This document shows, one piece after another, positions 18,564 to 27,758 of a stretch of 64,000 bases of DNA; positions within the stretch are counted from its first letter, which is position 1, and every line of letters starts with the position of its first letter. The DNA comes from Clostridiaceae bacterium AM27-36LB (GTDB lineage Bacteria > Bacillota > Clostridia > Lachnospirales > Lachnospiraceae). Location: positions 440,754 through 504,753 of the forward strand of contig QUJQ01000002.1 of assembly GCA_003480725.1 (NCBI GenBank). The letters are read 5' to 3'. Below the pieces are notes generated by a model. The model searched no databases. It was not told the origin of the DNA and worked only from the letters and a program-made list of their open reading frames with translations. Position numbers and translations under genes: made by a program.

Positions 18564-19718
18564 TCACCGGCGTACAAACCGGCGAAGAACCGGCAGAAGC
18601 TCTGAAAGTTCCTGCAGGCAGTAATCGATTTCTTCCTCTGTTGTATCAAAACAAAAACTGAACCGCAGCGTACTTCCCAGCAGTTCTTTGGGAAGATGCA
18701 TACTGGATAAAGTGTGGCTTACTGCAGGTTTATTAGATGAGCAGGCAGAGCCTGCAGACACATAGATTCCCTTATCTTCCAGCGCATGCAGTAGCACCTC
18801 GCTGCGCACTCCTGCAAAACTGACACTGACGATCTGCGGCGCACTGTCTCTTCCGGTGCGTCCGTTGACTCTCGTATCTGGCAGCTTCTTCACACCTTCC
18901 ACAAAATGGTCTTTCAATGCGTACAGGCGGTCGATCTTCTCATCCAGGTTTTCGTAACAGCACTTGGCAGCCACTGCCATTCCTGCATCTCCCGGCACAT
19001 TTTCCGTACCGGAACGCATACCGTTCTGCTGACCGCCGCCAAACAGAATGGGACGGATCTTCACCCGCTTATTTACATATAAAAGTCCCACACCTTTCGG
19101 TCCATGGATCTTATGACCGCTGACTGACAACAGATCAATTCCCTGTCGATTCGGATAAATATGATATTTTCCATAAGCCTGGATCGCATCCACATGAAAC
19201 AGGATCGCAGGATTCTTTTCCCTGATGATCTTTCCAATCTCTTCAATGGGCTGCACAGCTCCCACTTCATTGTTCACATACATGCAGGATACCAGAATCG
19301 TCTCTTCGCAGATAGCTTCCTTCAAGGCATCCAGCGATACCCTGCCATCTTCATCCACCGGAAGATATGTCACACGGAACCCCTGCTCTTCCAGATATTT
19401 CATGGTGTTTAATACAGATGCATGCTCCACCGATGTAGTGATCAGATGATTACCTGCTCTGCGGTTCGCCATGGCACATCCGATCAATGCCAGGTTATTA
19501 GATTCTGTTCCTCCAGAGGTGAAGTAGATTTCTTTCTCATTCACCTTCAGATTTGAAGCAAAAAATGCTTTTGCCTCTTTGATATATTTTTCTGCTTCTA
19601 CTCCACGCATATGCATAGAAGAAGGATTTCCATAATCTTCCCTCATAATATGCACCATCTTGTCCGTCACTTCTTCAAGACATCTGGTAGTCGCCGAGTT
19701 ATCAAGATATGCTTCCAT
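18564..19718 (-). CDS. nifZ: Cysteine desulfurase, NifS/NifZ type
   Basis: PLP enzyme that takes sulfur from cysteine as an enzyme persulfide. The 384 residues start MEAYLDNSATTRC. The PLP lysine is K203 in SGHKIHGPKG, and the catalytic cysteine is C326 in SAGSACSSNKP. The loop is of the long NifS-like type. Lying directly before rhodanese-less thiI, it is probably the dedicated sulfur donor for tRNA 4-thiouridine. A general Fe-S role cannot be excluded. Confidence 0.92.
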   Translation of the reverse strand: MEAYLDNSATTRCLEEVTDKMVHIMREDYGNPSSMHMRGVEAEKYIKEAKAFFASNLKVNEKEIYFTSGGTESNNLALIGCAMANRRAGNHLITTSVEHASVLNTMKYLEEQGFRVTYLPVDEDGRVSLDALKEAICEETILVSCMYVNNEVGAVQPIEEIGKIIREKNPAILFHVDAIQAYGKYHIYPNRQGIDLLSVSGHKIHGPKGVGLLYVNKRVKIRPILFGGGQQNGMRSGTENVPGDAGMAVAAKCCYENLDEKIDRLYALKDHFVEGVKKLPDTRVNGRTGRDSAPQIVSVSFAGVRSEVLLHALEDKGIYVSAGSACSSNKPAVSHTLSSMHLPKELLGSTLRFSFCFDTTEEEIDYCLQELSELLPVLRRFVRR

Positions 19719-19724
19719 CTTACA

Positions 19725-20495
19725 TTACTCCTCCAGCTGGAACATGAGCACCGAAAGGATACAAAGACCCGCTGTCTCTGTACGCAAAATGCGTTTCCCC
19801 AGGGTCACCGGTGCAAATCCCGCCTCCATACTCTGCTCTACTTCTGCTTTTTCAAGACCACCCTCCGGTCCGATCATAATACCTATGGACTGTCCCGGCA
19901 GAATGGTCTTCAATCTATTTCTTGTCCGCTCCATAGGAGTCTCTTCCGTGCCGGACAACAGTTCATCTGCACACTCATAGGGAATCAGTTTCACATCCAG
20001 TTCTTCGGAAAGCTTCATAGCCTCCCTGTAGCTGACCGGCAGTTTCACCTCTGGAACGACTGCCCTGCCGGACTGTTTGGCCGCGCTCTCCGCAATGGCC
20101 TGCCAGCGTTTCACCTTACTTTGCGCTTTCTTCTCATCCAGCCTGACTACGCAGCGTTTCGATGCCACCGGAACGATCCTTGATGCTCCAAGCTCAACGG
20201 CCTTCTGAATGATCAGTTCCATCTTATCCCCTTTGGGCAGACACTGGAACAAGGTAATCTCCGAACGCAGCTCCGAACTTACCCGACTCTTCTCCAGAAT
20301 CTTTACCTTTACTGTCTCTGGCAGAAACTCCTGCGCACTGCACCGGTATTCAGAACCAAATCCATCACTGACCGTCAGTTCCTCTCCCTGCTTCATGCGC
20401 AGCACATTTTCAATATGATTCACATCTCCGCCCAGGATCTCAATATATTCCTGCTCTTCATGAATCTGAAAAGGTTCTACAAAAAAATGATACAT
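19725..20495 (-). CDS. rsmE: 16S rRNA m3U1498 methyltransferase RsmE
   Basis: SPOUT-class methyltransferase of 256 residues. The N-terminal PUA-like domain (MYHFFVEPFQ) is followed by the knot region with IGPEGGLEKAEVE and LGKRILRTETAGL. Six bases separate its stop from the nifZ start, and it follows prmA by 11 bases. The prmA-rsmE pairing is common in Firmicutes. Confidence 0.95.
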   Translation of the reverse strand: MYHFFVEPFQIHEEQEYIEILGGDVNHIENVLRMKQGEELTVSDGFGSEYRCSAQEFLPETVKVKILEKSRVSSELRSEITLFQCLPKGDKMELIIQKAVELGASRIVPVASKRCVVRLDEKKAQSKVKRWQAIAESAAKQSGRAVVPEVKLPVSYREAMKLSEELDVKLIPYECADELLSGTEETPMERTRNRLKTILPGQSIGIMIGPEGGLEKAEVEQSMEAGFAPVTLGKRILRTETAGLCILSVLMFQLEE

Positions 20496-20506
20496 ACTTC
20501 CATTCC

Positions 20507-21463
20507 TTAATTCTTACGGGCTGTTACAGATACCCACTCACCCTGGTGGGTCACTTCCAGCACTTCCAGTCCTGCTGCTTTCACGGCTTCCACAACGACC
20601 GTTTCCTTGTCATCTATAATACCGGAAGTAATGTAGATACCGCCTTTTTTCAACTGATGGATCACTACTGGTGTCAGCGGCAGCAATACCTCTGCCAGAA
20701 TATTGGCAGTGACAATATCATATGCCTCTTCTCCTGCCTCACTCTGCACCTTCGGATCATCAATGATATTTCCAAGAATCACATCATACTGATCTTCCTT
20801 CAGACCATTGACTTCCATATTCTCTTTCACTGCTGTCACTGCACATGGATCAAGATCTGTTCCCAGTGCATAACCTGCTCCCAGCTTCAAGGCTGCGATC
20901 GACAGAATTCCACTTCCGGTTCCCACATCCAGGATCCTGTCTCCGTCTTTCAGGTATTTACGGATCTGACGGATGCAGAGCTGTGTAGTCTCATGCATAC
21001 CGGTGCCAAATGCAGTTCCCGGATCGATCTGGATCAGAAGTTTATCTTTGTCTTCCTCTTTCAGTTCCTCCCATGACGGTTTGATCAGAATGTCATCCAC
21101 ATAGAACTGATGAAAATACTGCTTCCAGTTGTTGATCCAATCCTTATCCTCCGTCTGAGAAGCCTCAATCGTGGCTGCTCCCACATCCACACCCCAGCTG
21201 CGGATCTCATCCAGCCCTCTCTGGACAGCTGCCAGCATCTCTACATTGTCCTGATCCGGCTCCAGATAAAAGCTGATCTTCGCAACTCCATCATCTGCCG
21301 GTCCTTCCGGAAGAATATCCACGAACATCTGGGATTTATCTTTCTCAGAAAGTGGAATCTTATCCTCAATCTCGATGCCTTCGATTCCCACATCCATCAT
21401 CATGCTGCTGATCAGATCTTCTGCCTCGGTCGTTGTTGTCAACGTATATTTATTCCATTTCAT
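20507..21463 (-). CDS. prmA: Ribosomal protein L11 methyltransferase
   Basis: Trimethylates ribosomal protein L11. The 318 residues show the substrate-binding N-terminal domain (MKWNKYTLTTTTEAEDLI) and a SAM-binding core with GTGMHETTQLCI, LDVGTGSGILSIAALKLG and the NPPY-equivalent TANILAEVLL. AGGAGGAATAACC lies before the ATG. First gene of prmA-rsmE-nifZ-thiI. Confidence 0.95.
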   Translation of the reverse strand: MKWNKYTLTTTTEAEDLISSMMMDVGIEGIEIEDKIPLSEKDKSQMFVDILPEGPADDGVAKISFYLEPDQDNVEMLAAVQRGLDEIRSWGVDVGAATIEASQTEDKDWINNWKQYFHQFYVDDILIKPSWEELKEEDKDKLLIQIDPGTAFGTGMHETTQLCIRQIRKYLKDGDRILDVGTGSGILSIAALKLGAGYALGTDLDPCAVTAVKENMEVNGLKEDQYDVILGNIIDDPKVQSEAGEEAYDIVTANILAEVLLPLTPVVIHQLKKGGIYITSGIIDDKETVVVEAVKAAGLEVLEVTHQGEWVSVTARKN

Positions 21464-21521
21464 GGTTATTCCTCCTGTTTTCTGTATCTATCCCGACTTT
21501 ATATCATAACACAGACTCTGC

Positions 21522-22181
21522 TTAATGTGCAAGAATATAATCGGTCAATTCCTTCATGCTGTGTACCACACCAATCGCACCGGCTGCCTCCAGCTCACCT
21601 TCCGGCGCAAATCCCATGGCATTTCCCAGACACGGAATGTGAAATACAGCCGCTCCTTCCACATCGTGTTTCCGGTCTCCAACCATAAGGACCTTATCCA
21701 TCTCTTCTTCTGACAAATTCAGTCTGTGAAGCAGTTCCTCTATAACCTTGTATTTTACACAACGGCTCTCGTCCAGACTTCCTCCGCAGATATAATCAAA
21801 GCATCCATCAATGCCAAATGCTTGCAGCGTCGTCAGAACATGAACTTCCGGCTTGGAAGATGCCGTACACAAGATCCTGCCGTCTTCATGAAGCGCATCC
21901 AGCATCTCTCTCACTCCCGGAAACAACTTATTCTGATGAATACCATACTTGTCAAAATACTCCCTGTAATAAATAGTTCCCTGTCTTGCCTCATCCAACG
22001 TAAATCCATAAAACTCAGGGAAAGACTCTGTCAGAGGCGGTCCGATAAACCGCTCCAGTTTTTTCAGATCCGGTTCTTCTATCCCCATTTTGGAAAGTGC
22101 GTACTGCACTCCTTTGGTAATGCCTTCTCTGGAATCCCACAAAGTTCCATCCAGATCAAAAAATATGTACTTGTATTTCAT
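21522..22181 (-). CDS. HAD-family phosphatase (phosphoglycolate phosphatase-like)
   Basis: HAD-superfamily hydrolase of 219 residues: motif I FFDLDGTLWDS, motif II TASSKPE, motif III lysine near VKYKVIEELL and motif IV MVGDRKHDVEGA. The four-helix cap places it in the phosphoglycolate phosphatase-like class; the physiological substrate cannot be read from the sequence. It follows the LysR gene by three bases, so the two are co-transcribed and the regulator may govern it. Confidence 0.85.
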   Translation of the reverse strand: MKYKYIFFDLDGTLWDSREGITKGVQYALSKMGIEEPDLKKLERFIGPPLTESFPEFYGFTLDEARQGTIYYREYFDKYGIHQNKLFPGVREMLDALHEDGRILCTASSKPEVHVLTTLQAFGIDGCFDYICGGSLDESRCVKYKVIEELLHRLNLSEEEMDKVLMVGDRKHDVEGAAVFHIPCLGNAMGFAPEGELEAAGAIGVVHSMKELTDYILAH

Positions 22182-22184
22182 AAT

Positions 22185-23072
22185 CTATTGCTCCTCCTCT
22201 GCTTTCTTCTGAAAGCTCTCTAAAATATAACTCTGCATCTTCTGAACTGCCGGTGCCAGTACATCAGACCTCACATAGGCCAGTACAATGGTTCTCTTTT
22301 CCTCTACTTCCAGTGGGATTACATCTACAGGAAACGGAATATTCCGGATCACCAGCTCCGGCATAAGGCAGACGCCAAAACCACCCATGACCAGTGATAC
22401 TGCGGACATATCATCTGCAATGTAGCTTCCGCCCCCACCTGGCAGATCATACTTGTTCATCACATGATTCACATCTGCGTCACAGCCTTCTCTCTGAGTT
22501 ACAAAACGCTGCTTTTTCAGTTCCTCAATGGTAATATATCCTTCATTCTCAGTCTTGAAGCCCTGCGGTGCCACACAGATGATCTTGTCCTGATAGATAG
22601 GCGTACAGGGCAGATCTCCTGCACTGGTGGATGAAAGAAATCCCAGATCTACGATTCCATCCTTCAACCACTGATACACATCATCATAACTTCCCTGATA
22701 AATATCAATTCGAATATTCGGATAATCCTTTTCAAAACCTCTGAGCAGACTTGGCATCCATTCTACACAGGCACTGTTGAAGGTACCGATCCGGACAACA
22801 CCCTTTTCCATACCGCCAATCTGTGCCACCGCCTGCTGGAGATACTCCTCACTGTTCTGCACATTCTTAATATAGGGAAACAATTCCTTTCCATAATTAG
22901 TCAGATACACACCCTGCTTGCTTCGGATAAACAACGCTGATCCCAATTCCGCCTCCATGGAAGCCACCGCATGGCTGATGGCTGACGGTGTCAGATTCAG
23001 AACCTGTGCAGCCTTCTGAAAGCTTTCCTGTTCTACCACTGCCAGAAATACCTGATAGGCTAATAAAGTCAT
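22185..23072 (-). CDS. LysR-family transcriptional regulator
   Basis: LysR-type regulator of 295 residues from MTLLAYQVFLAVVEQESFQK. The helix-turn-helix reads QKAAQVLNLTPSAISHAVAS; the remainder is a periplasmic-binding-protein-like effector domain (GVVRIGTFNSACVEWMPSLL). A 13-codon upstream extension lacks a ribosome binding site, whereas AAGGAG precedes the chosen ATG. No target is evident apart from the co-transcribed HAD gene downstream. Confidence 0.9.
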   Translation of the reverse strand: MTLLAYQVFLAVVEQESFQKAAQVLNLTPSAISHAVASMEAELGSALFIRSKQGVYLTNYGKELFPYIKNVQNSEEYLQQAVAQIGGMEKGVVRIGTFNSACVEWMPSLLRGFEKDYPNIRIDIYQGSYDDVYQWLKDGIVDLGFLSSTSAGDLPCTPIYQDKIICVAPQGFKTENEGYITIEELKKQRFVTQREGCDADVNHVMNKYDLPGGGGSYIADDMSAVSLVMGGFGVCLMPELVIRNIPFPVDVIPLEVEEKRTIVLAYVRSDVLAPAVQKMQSYILESFQKKAEEEQ

Positions 23073-23213
23073 ATCTTTCTCTTCTCCTTGAATATTTTTC
23101 ATTTCAAACATGAAAAAAATGAATTTTACTTATCTATAAAACTATACTATTATATACTCGTAAAGTCAATATCAGGAGAAAATCCTTTTGTTGTATAAAA
23201 TGTGTTTGCGATG

Positions 23214-23244
23214 AAAAATGGAAGGCTATATGCCTTCCATTTTT
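23214..23244 (-). terminator. Intrinsic terminator after the 23.3-kb gene
   Basis: A perfect 13-bp stem (23214-23226 with 23232-23244) with a TATAT loop ends in five T on the minus strand. It lies 32 bases past the stop of the gene at 23276 and closes the vanY-metA transcript. Confidence 0.88.
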
Positions 23245-23275
23245 CAATTTAAATGTACAAAAGGTACTTCTCATA

Positions 23276-23557
23276 TCAGCTCTCCATGATCAGTTTTCTT
23301 CCATCCCCAAGAAGCCACTCATAGATTTCATCCAGTCCTTCTTCTGAAAACGCAAAATCTTTACTGATCTTCTGTTCGTCCGGCGTATGCTTCCATGCAT
23401 ATGGCTCCGGCCAGACGGTTACACGCAGATAATCCCGCGTCTCTTCTTCCTCTCCCACCGTCACTTTGCCGATCCAGAACCGGATTCCCCGGTCTGAACC
23501 AGTAAATGCCTCTTTTTTATAAAAAGGCAGGTGAAATAAGTCGATTCGATCCATCAT
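23276..23557 (-). CDS. Hypothetical protein, 93 residues
   Basis: Not recognised. The protein is soluble and acidic, rich in Trp and Tyr (RFWIGKVTVGEEEE, TVWPEPYAWKHTPDEQK), with no signal peptide or membrane helix. AAGGAG precedes two adjacent ATG codons. It lies 78 bases after metA and before a strong terminator, so it is probably the last gene of that transcript. Confidence 0.7.
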   Translation of the reverse strand: MMDRIDLFHLPFYKKEAFTGSDRGIRFWIGKVTVGEEEETRDYLRVTVWPEPYAWKHTPDEQKISKDFAFSEEGLDEIYEWLLGDGRKLIMES

Positions 23558-23635
23558 AATGATTCTCCTTTAAATGTCACTGTGACCCATCCATCCTCCG
23601 CATTAAGTTCTGGCTCGTTTGTATGTATATTTTGT

Positions 23636-24553
23636 TTACTTATCATCCTCCCAGATATACGGAGTCAGCTGATATACGTAATAATTTAACCAGTTGGTGT
23701 ACAGGGTATTTGCATGGGCACGCCACTGCAGAGCCGGGCGCCTGGAATCATCGTCATCCGGGAAATAATTTTTCGGCAGATCAATAGACAGTCCCTTCGC
23801 TTTATCACGCTCATACTCCTTCTGAAGAGTGATCCGATCATATTCCGGGTGCCCCATGACGAAGATTTTCTTTCCGCCTTCTGCCATACACAGAAATACA
23901 CCTGCTTCCTCTGATTCCGCCATGATCTTCAGATCCTCGCATGCTGCAATGTCTTCTCTCGGGATCGCAGTATGGCGGGAATGCGGTGCTACAAAATAAT
24001 CGTCAAATCCTCTGACCAGCGGTTCTTTCCGATTCATCACCTTATGTGTATAAAGTCCGAACAGTTTCTTTGGCAACAACTCTTTCTCCAGACCATAGTA
24101 ATAATGAAGTGCCGCCTGTGCTCCCCAGCAGATATATAGTGTAGATGTCACATGCGACTCACACCAGGCAAATATCTCCCGAAGTTCCGTCCAGTAATCC
24201 ACCTCTTCAAACTTTATCTGTTCCACCGGCGCACCGGTGATGATCAGACCGTCAAATCTCTTTTTACGAACTTCTTCAAAAGTCTGATAAAACTTGTTCA
24301 GATGACTCTTGTCTGTATTTTTAGATTCATGATTGCTTACTGTAATAAATGTCACATCCACCTGTAATGGTGTATTGGAAAAACTTCTGAGAAGCTGAAG
24401 CTCTGTATCCTCCTTCAGTGGCATCAGATTCAGGATTCCCACTTTCAGTGGTCGAATCTCCTGGCTGAGTGCACGGCTCTCATCCATAACGAAAATATTT
24501 TCTTTTTCCAGTATTTCTTTTGCCGGCAAATCATTCTGTATTCTGATTGGCAT
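23636..24553 (-). CDS. metA: Homoserine O-acetyltransferase MetA
   Basis: Activates homoserine in methionine synthesis. The 305 residues contain the catalytic cysteine C142 in [11 protein letters not shown] and the histidine in MGHPEYD. The acyl-donor-determining position 111 is Glu ([16 protein letters not shown]), the residue associated with acetyl-CoA use, whereas Gly there gives succinyl-CoA use as in E. coli. The enzyme is therefore likely an acetyltransferase despite the MetA/HTS family name. No SAM riboswitch was seen upstream. Confidence 0.93.
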   Translation of the reverse strand: MPIRIQNDLPAKEILEKENIFVMDESRALSQEIRPLKVGILNLMPLKEDTELQLLRSFSNTPLQVDVTFITVSNHESKNTDKSHLNKFYQTFEEVRKKRFDGLIITGAPVEQIKFEEVDYWTELREIFAWCESHVTSTLYICWGAQAALHYYYGLEKELLPKKLFGLYTHKVMNRKEPLVRGFDDYFVAPHSRHTAIPREDIAACEDLKIMAESEEAGVFLCMAEGGKKIFVMGHPEYDRITLQKEYERDKAKGLSIDLPKNYFPDDDDSRRPALQWRAHANTLYTNWLNYYVYQLTPYIWEDDK

Positions 24554-24570
24554 ATATCTTCTCTCCTCGT

Positions 24571-24813
24571 CTATTCATCAATCTTCACAGTCACGGTCCA
24601 ATAACTCTCACTGGCCTCGATCTTTGTGACCACGCCTTCCAGCCTGTTCAGTTTTTTCTTTGTGTTATTGGACATGGCAATGGCATCACGGATCGTATAA
24701 TAATACATGACACCTGCCATAGTGTTGGCTGCGTCTTCCTTTAATCGTACCTGATCACCGACCTGTATTAATCCAGCCCGCTCCATACGAAATTCCATCT
24801 CTCTGGTCATCAT
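24571..24813 (-). CDS. Hypothetical protein, up to 80 residues
   Basis: Not recognised. The N-terminal two thirds carry [17 protein letters not shown] and the C-terminus [17 protein letters not shown], suggesting a small beta-rich domain. From the first ATG (GGGGGTGGC upstream) the gene overlaps the end of the carboxypeptidase gene by 59 bases; an internal ATG at 24786 would shorten the overlap to 32 but lacks a binding site. It lies 17 bases before metA. Confidence 0.6.
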   Translation of the reverse strand: MMTREMEFRMERAGLIQVGDQVRLKEDAANTMAGVMYYYTIRDAIAMSNNTKKKLNRLEGVVTKIEASESYWTVTVKIDE

Positions 24814-25741
24814 ATGCCACCCCCAAAAATTCTTCCAGGCACAGATCCTGCTCTGTCATCAGCTGTGCCGCCGGGATCCCCACATACCGCAGATGCCATG
24901 GTTCGGAAATAATACCCGTAATCGCAGACTTATCCTTGTGATAACGGATCACATAGCCATACTCCCAGGCATGCTTTTCTGTCCACTGGTATTCCTTGGT
25001 ATTCCGAATTCCTTCGTCCAGATTTTTGTAACTGCCTGTCACAAAGTCAAGAGTCAGTCCCAGCTGATGTTCGCTGGTTCCCGGTACAGCAACGACCGTT
25101 CCGGCTTCTTTGACAGCCTTTTCATGACTGTAACCTTCCTGTTCCAGACGTTCAATTTTATTTTTAAATAAATATACCTGTTTCATATATGTACGATATG
25201 CAGAAGTCAGATTCATCCGCATACCAACACTTTTCGCATCTTTCATCATCTGTGTGATTTCTTTTGCAGATCTGCGCTCCAGCTGATGACCATGGCCCAC
25301 ACTGACCAGATCAATATCCAGTTCATCCTTCAGAATATACTCTTTGTTCAGAAGGCTTAAATATCCATTGATGATCGCGTCCTTTGCCCCTGGCGCATGG
25401 GAGTTTTCAATATCCTTTTTCAATTCTTCTGTCAATACTACCGTCTGCTTCTTCGGTGCAGCCGGCTGTGTTGTGGTCGTTATATCTGTCGTTGCATTGG
25501 GGGCGGATGCTGCGTTTGGATCCGCCGGTTGTGTGACCGCATTGGGATCCGTGGGCTGTGCCGCTGCATTCGGATCTGCTGTAACTGCTGGATCAGTCGG
25601 CTGAGCAGCCGCAGCTGGATCAACAGCCTCCGTTGCAGATACATTCAGCACATCTGCAGTCACAAGTCCTGTACCAAGCATAAGCGCCGTTCCCAACAAG
25701 AACGCCGCTTTCTGACAAGTTCTATCAATCATAAAGCTCAT
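24755..25741 (-). CDS. Exported D-alanyl-D-alanine carboxypeptidase (VanY/M15B)
   Basis: Zinc peptidase that trims the terminal D-Ala of peptidoglycan stem peptides. The 328 residues begin with a signal peptide (KAAFLLGTALMLGTGLVTA), then an Ala/Pro/Thr/Asp-rich linker of about 60 residues built on repeated TDPNA-like units. The M15 domain carries zinc ligands in GTSEHQLGLTLDF and EPWHLRYVG and the conserved TSAYRTY. The linker probably spans part of the wall. AGGATG lies before the ATG. It heads a transcript with the 24.6-kb gene and metA, an unrelated combination. Confidence 0.9.
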   Translation of the reverse strand: MSFMIDRTCQKAAFLLGTALMLGTGLVTADVLNVSATEAVDPAAAAQPTDPAVTADPNAAAQPTDPNAVTQPADPNAASAPNATTDITTTTQPAAPKKQTVVLTEELKKDIENSHAPGAKDAIINGYLSLLNKEYILKDELDIDLVSVGHGHQLERRSAKEITQMMKDAKSVGMRMNLTSAYRTYMKQVYLFKNKIERLEQEGYSHEKAVKEAGTVVAVPGTSEHQLGLTLDFVTGSYKNLDEGIRNTKEYQWTEKHAWEYGYVIRYHKDKSAITGIISEPWHLRYVGIPAAQLMTEQDLCLEEFLGVAYDDQRDGISYGAGWINTGR

Positions 25742-25799
25742 TTTTTCTCATCCTGTCCGTATACTGTAATTCTCTTCTTCTCCTCAAGTTTCTGCGGTA

Positions 25800-26501
25800 T
25801 CAGCAGCAGAGCATTCCGCCCCGTCCACCGAAGCAACACAAATTGCATAACATGTTCGCCAGACAAAGTCTGCAGCAGAAATCATTTCCCATAACACTCA
25901 TACCGCCGTATGGGGTGCTCATCTGATCATACCATCCGCTTCCGCCTTCCAGCTGCTGTACAAGTGCCCGGTACTCCATATTTCCCGGCTGCATGGAAGC
26001 TGCCCGCTTGGCGTGATCCAATGCCACTACATTGTTGCCAAGTCCATTGTTGGCAATCGCACTTAAATAATACCATCTGGCAGTCTTCTGTCCCATGCCG
26101 GAAAGCACATTCAGTGCTTCATTATACTTGCCTGCCCGTATGTAGTTCATCGCGGCATTCAGATGCATGGTATATTCATCATTCTGGCCTGCACTGGAAG
26201 CTCCTCCGTAACCGCCGAATCCACCGGCATTTCCATAGCCTCCAAATCCGCCATAGCCTCCGGCGTTTCCGTATCCGCCGTAGCCATTGGTACTGCCATA
26301 TCCGCTGTATCCCTGTTCCTTCTCCTTCATGATCTGATCATAGGCTGCCTGAACCTGCTTGAACTTCTCTTCCGCCTGAGCAGCATTGGGATTATTCACA
26401 TTGGCATCTGGATGGTATTTCCGACTCAGTGTCCGATATGCTTTTTTTATCTCATCATCCGATGCGTTCCGGGACACCCCCAGAACTTCATATGGATCCA
26501 T
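25800..26501 (-). CDS. J-domain protein with Gly-rich linker, TPR region and Cys-rich tail
   Basis: The N-terminus is a complete J domain ([23 protein letters not shown] in RKYHPDANV) that would stimulate DnaK ATPase. A Gly/Tyr-rich stretch of about 40 residues follows, then a helical TPR-like region ([20 protein letters not shown]) and a C-terminal tail with eight cysteines ([20 protein letters not shown]). Three successive ATG codons exist; the third is best spaced from AAAAGGA. It directly follows the DUF5685 gene. No DnaJ-type zinc finger is present. Client and role are unknown. Confidence 0.85.
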   Translation of the reverse strand: MDPYEVLGVSRNASDDEIKKAYRTLSRKYHPDANVNNPNAAQAEEKFKQVQAAYDQIMKEKEQGYSGYGSTNGYGGYGNAGGYGGFGGYGNAGGFGGYGGASSAGQNDEYTMHLNAAMNYIRAGKYNEALNVLSGMGQKTARWYYLSAIANNGLGNNVVALDHAKRAASMQPGNMEYRALVQQLEGGSGWYDQMSTPYGGMSVMGNDFCCRLCLANMLCNLCCFGGRGGMLCC

Positions 26502-26503
26502 CA

Positions 26504-27343
26504 TCATTCCTTTTTATCTGTACCCTTTCTACTGCAGCGAATCTGACCATATCGGCTCCAGACTCCTGCATACAATATATTCCGAAGAATTTCCACCTCT
26601 TCCACAATAGGAAGCTGTTCAAACACACGGGAAGTCTCCGCCATCATCATCTTCAGGATCTGCTGGCAGTTCTCCTCAAAAGATTCCTGCCCGTATAACT
26701 CTGCCAGAGGATTGTATCGATTCTGTTTCAGATCCTCTTCAACATCCTCATAGGCATCCATCAGATAAATAAACTTTCCAAAATAAAAGCCCATCTTTCT
26801 TAACTTCTCCGCCCATTCATCTTCGCGGCATACAAACAATTCTGCCATAATCCTGCCGAAAAATCCAGCACTTTTATCAATATCACAAATGTTTTTCTTT
26901 TCCAGCTCACGAAGTGCCTTCAAATTGTCCGCTGTCATCTGTGCCTTTTCGCCATAAAGCTTCCTGATCTGCTTCATCTTTGGCATAAGCATCCAGGAAA
27001 AGATTCTTGCCCATAGCTTCTTCTCATCCTGCCAGTCATCCAGACATTTATAAAAGGTAAGAAGCACATTCATATCAGCCGCATAGTCAAAATACTGATT
27101 CTGCCGAAAATGATGCCGGTTTACCGGATGCGCAATGCAGCGTTCACAGCCAGTAATGGTCTCCGGCTCATAAAGTCCTGTCAGCAAGAGTGCCAGAAAT
27201 GTCATATCATAGCTCAAAGTCATCTGCCCGATTCGTCCATGACGCTTCTTCAAACTTCTGCACAGACCACAGTAGCTTGCTTTGTAGGTCTCATATTCCC
27301 GGACCTTCAGTTCCGGTTTGTGTACAATAATATATCCGAACAT
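26504..27343 (-). CDS. DUF5685 family protein
   Basis: A 279-residue, largely helical protein matching the DUF5685 type, of unknown function. The N-terminal cysteines YCGLCRS and GCERC could bind metal. Two acidic stretches, [10 protein letters not shown] and [18 protein letters not shown], sit in helices at about residues 101 and 195 and recall the aspartate-rich motifs of all-alpha isoprenoid synthases; that resemblance is by eye only. It lies between a membrane zinc-ribbon gene (six bases upstream) and a J-domain gene (stop and start nearly overlapping), indicating one functional unit. Confidence 0.82.
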   Translation of the reverse strand: MFGYIIVHKPELKVREYETYKASYCGLCRSLKKRHGRIGQMTLSYDMTFLALLLTGLYEPETITGCERCIAHPVNRHHFRQNQYFDYAADMNVLLTFYKCLDDWQDEKKLWARIFSWMLMPKMKQIRKLYGEKAQMTADNLKALRELEKKNICDIDKSAGFFGRIMAELFVCREDEWAEKLRKMGFYFGKFIYLMDAYEDVEEDLKQNRYNPLAELYGQESFEENCQQILKMMMAETSRVFEQLPIVEEVEILRNILYAGVWSRYGQIRCSRKGTDKKE

Positions 27344-27349
27344 AGGCGC

Positions 27350-27745
27350 TTAGCTTCTCTTCTGAAACTCAAAGTGACATTTCGGGCAGCGTACCATAAT
27401 CTTTCCTTTTCCTTTTGGAATCCGGATCTTCTGTTTACATTTTGGGCAAGTGTAAATATGATGATACTTTCTCTCCTGCCAGAGCTTTTTCTGCTGATCC
27501 AGCCGATAACGGAATCTTGCAGTCAGCTGCAGATATTTCTGATTTTCCGCATATCTTGCGCTGTGATTTTTTGACAGCATCCGGAAAATATCCAGGATCA
27601 GAAGTGCATAGATGACCAGATTCAGCATCGGATTTTTCAAAAAGTTGTTGATGAGCATCAAAACAATTGCCAGAAAAAAGATAAATCGGTATAACTGATC
27701 CACACCATATCTTCCTTGCATAAAACGATAAAATTTCTCTCTCAT
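27350..27745 (-). CDS. Membrane protein with C-terminal zinc ribbon
   Basis: 131 residues: one or two transmembrane helices at about 18-52 (LYRFIFFLAIVLMLINNFL, LNLVIYALLILDIFRML), a basic helical segment, then a rubredoxin-like zinc ribbon with two CPKC knuckles (YTCPKCKQKIRIP and VRCPKCHFEF). AAAGGGGAAATTTT precedes the ATG. First gene of the three-gene cluster with DUF5685 and the J-domain protein. The ribbon would face the cytoplasm if the two helices form a hairpin. Confidence 0.85.
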   Translation of the reverse strand: MREKFYRFMQGRYGVDQLYRFIFFLAIVLMLINNFLKNPMLNLVIYALLILDIFRMLSKNHSARYAENQKYLQLTARFRYRLDQQKKLWQERKYHHIYTCPKCKQKIRIPKGKGKIMVRCPKCHFEFQKRS

Positions 27746-27758
27746 AAAATTTCCCCTT

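Noticed and set aside
22185..23111. A longer LysR protein from the ATG at 23111.
   Set aside because: There is no ribosome binding sequence before it, while AAGGAG lies before the family-typical start at 23072.
24554..24570. A SAM-responsive riboswitch for metA.
   Set aside because: The gap before metA is 17 bases, and no S-box sequence was recognised upstream of the preceding two genes either.
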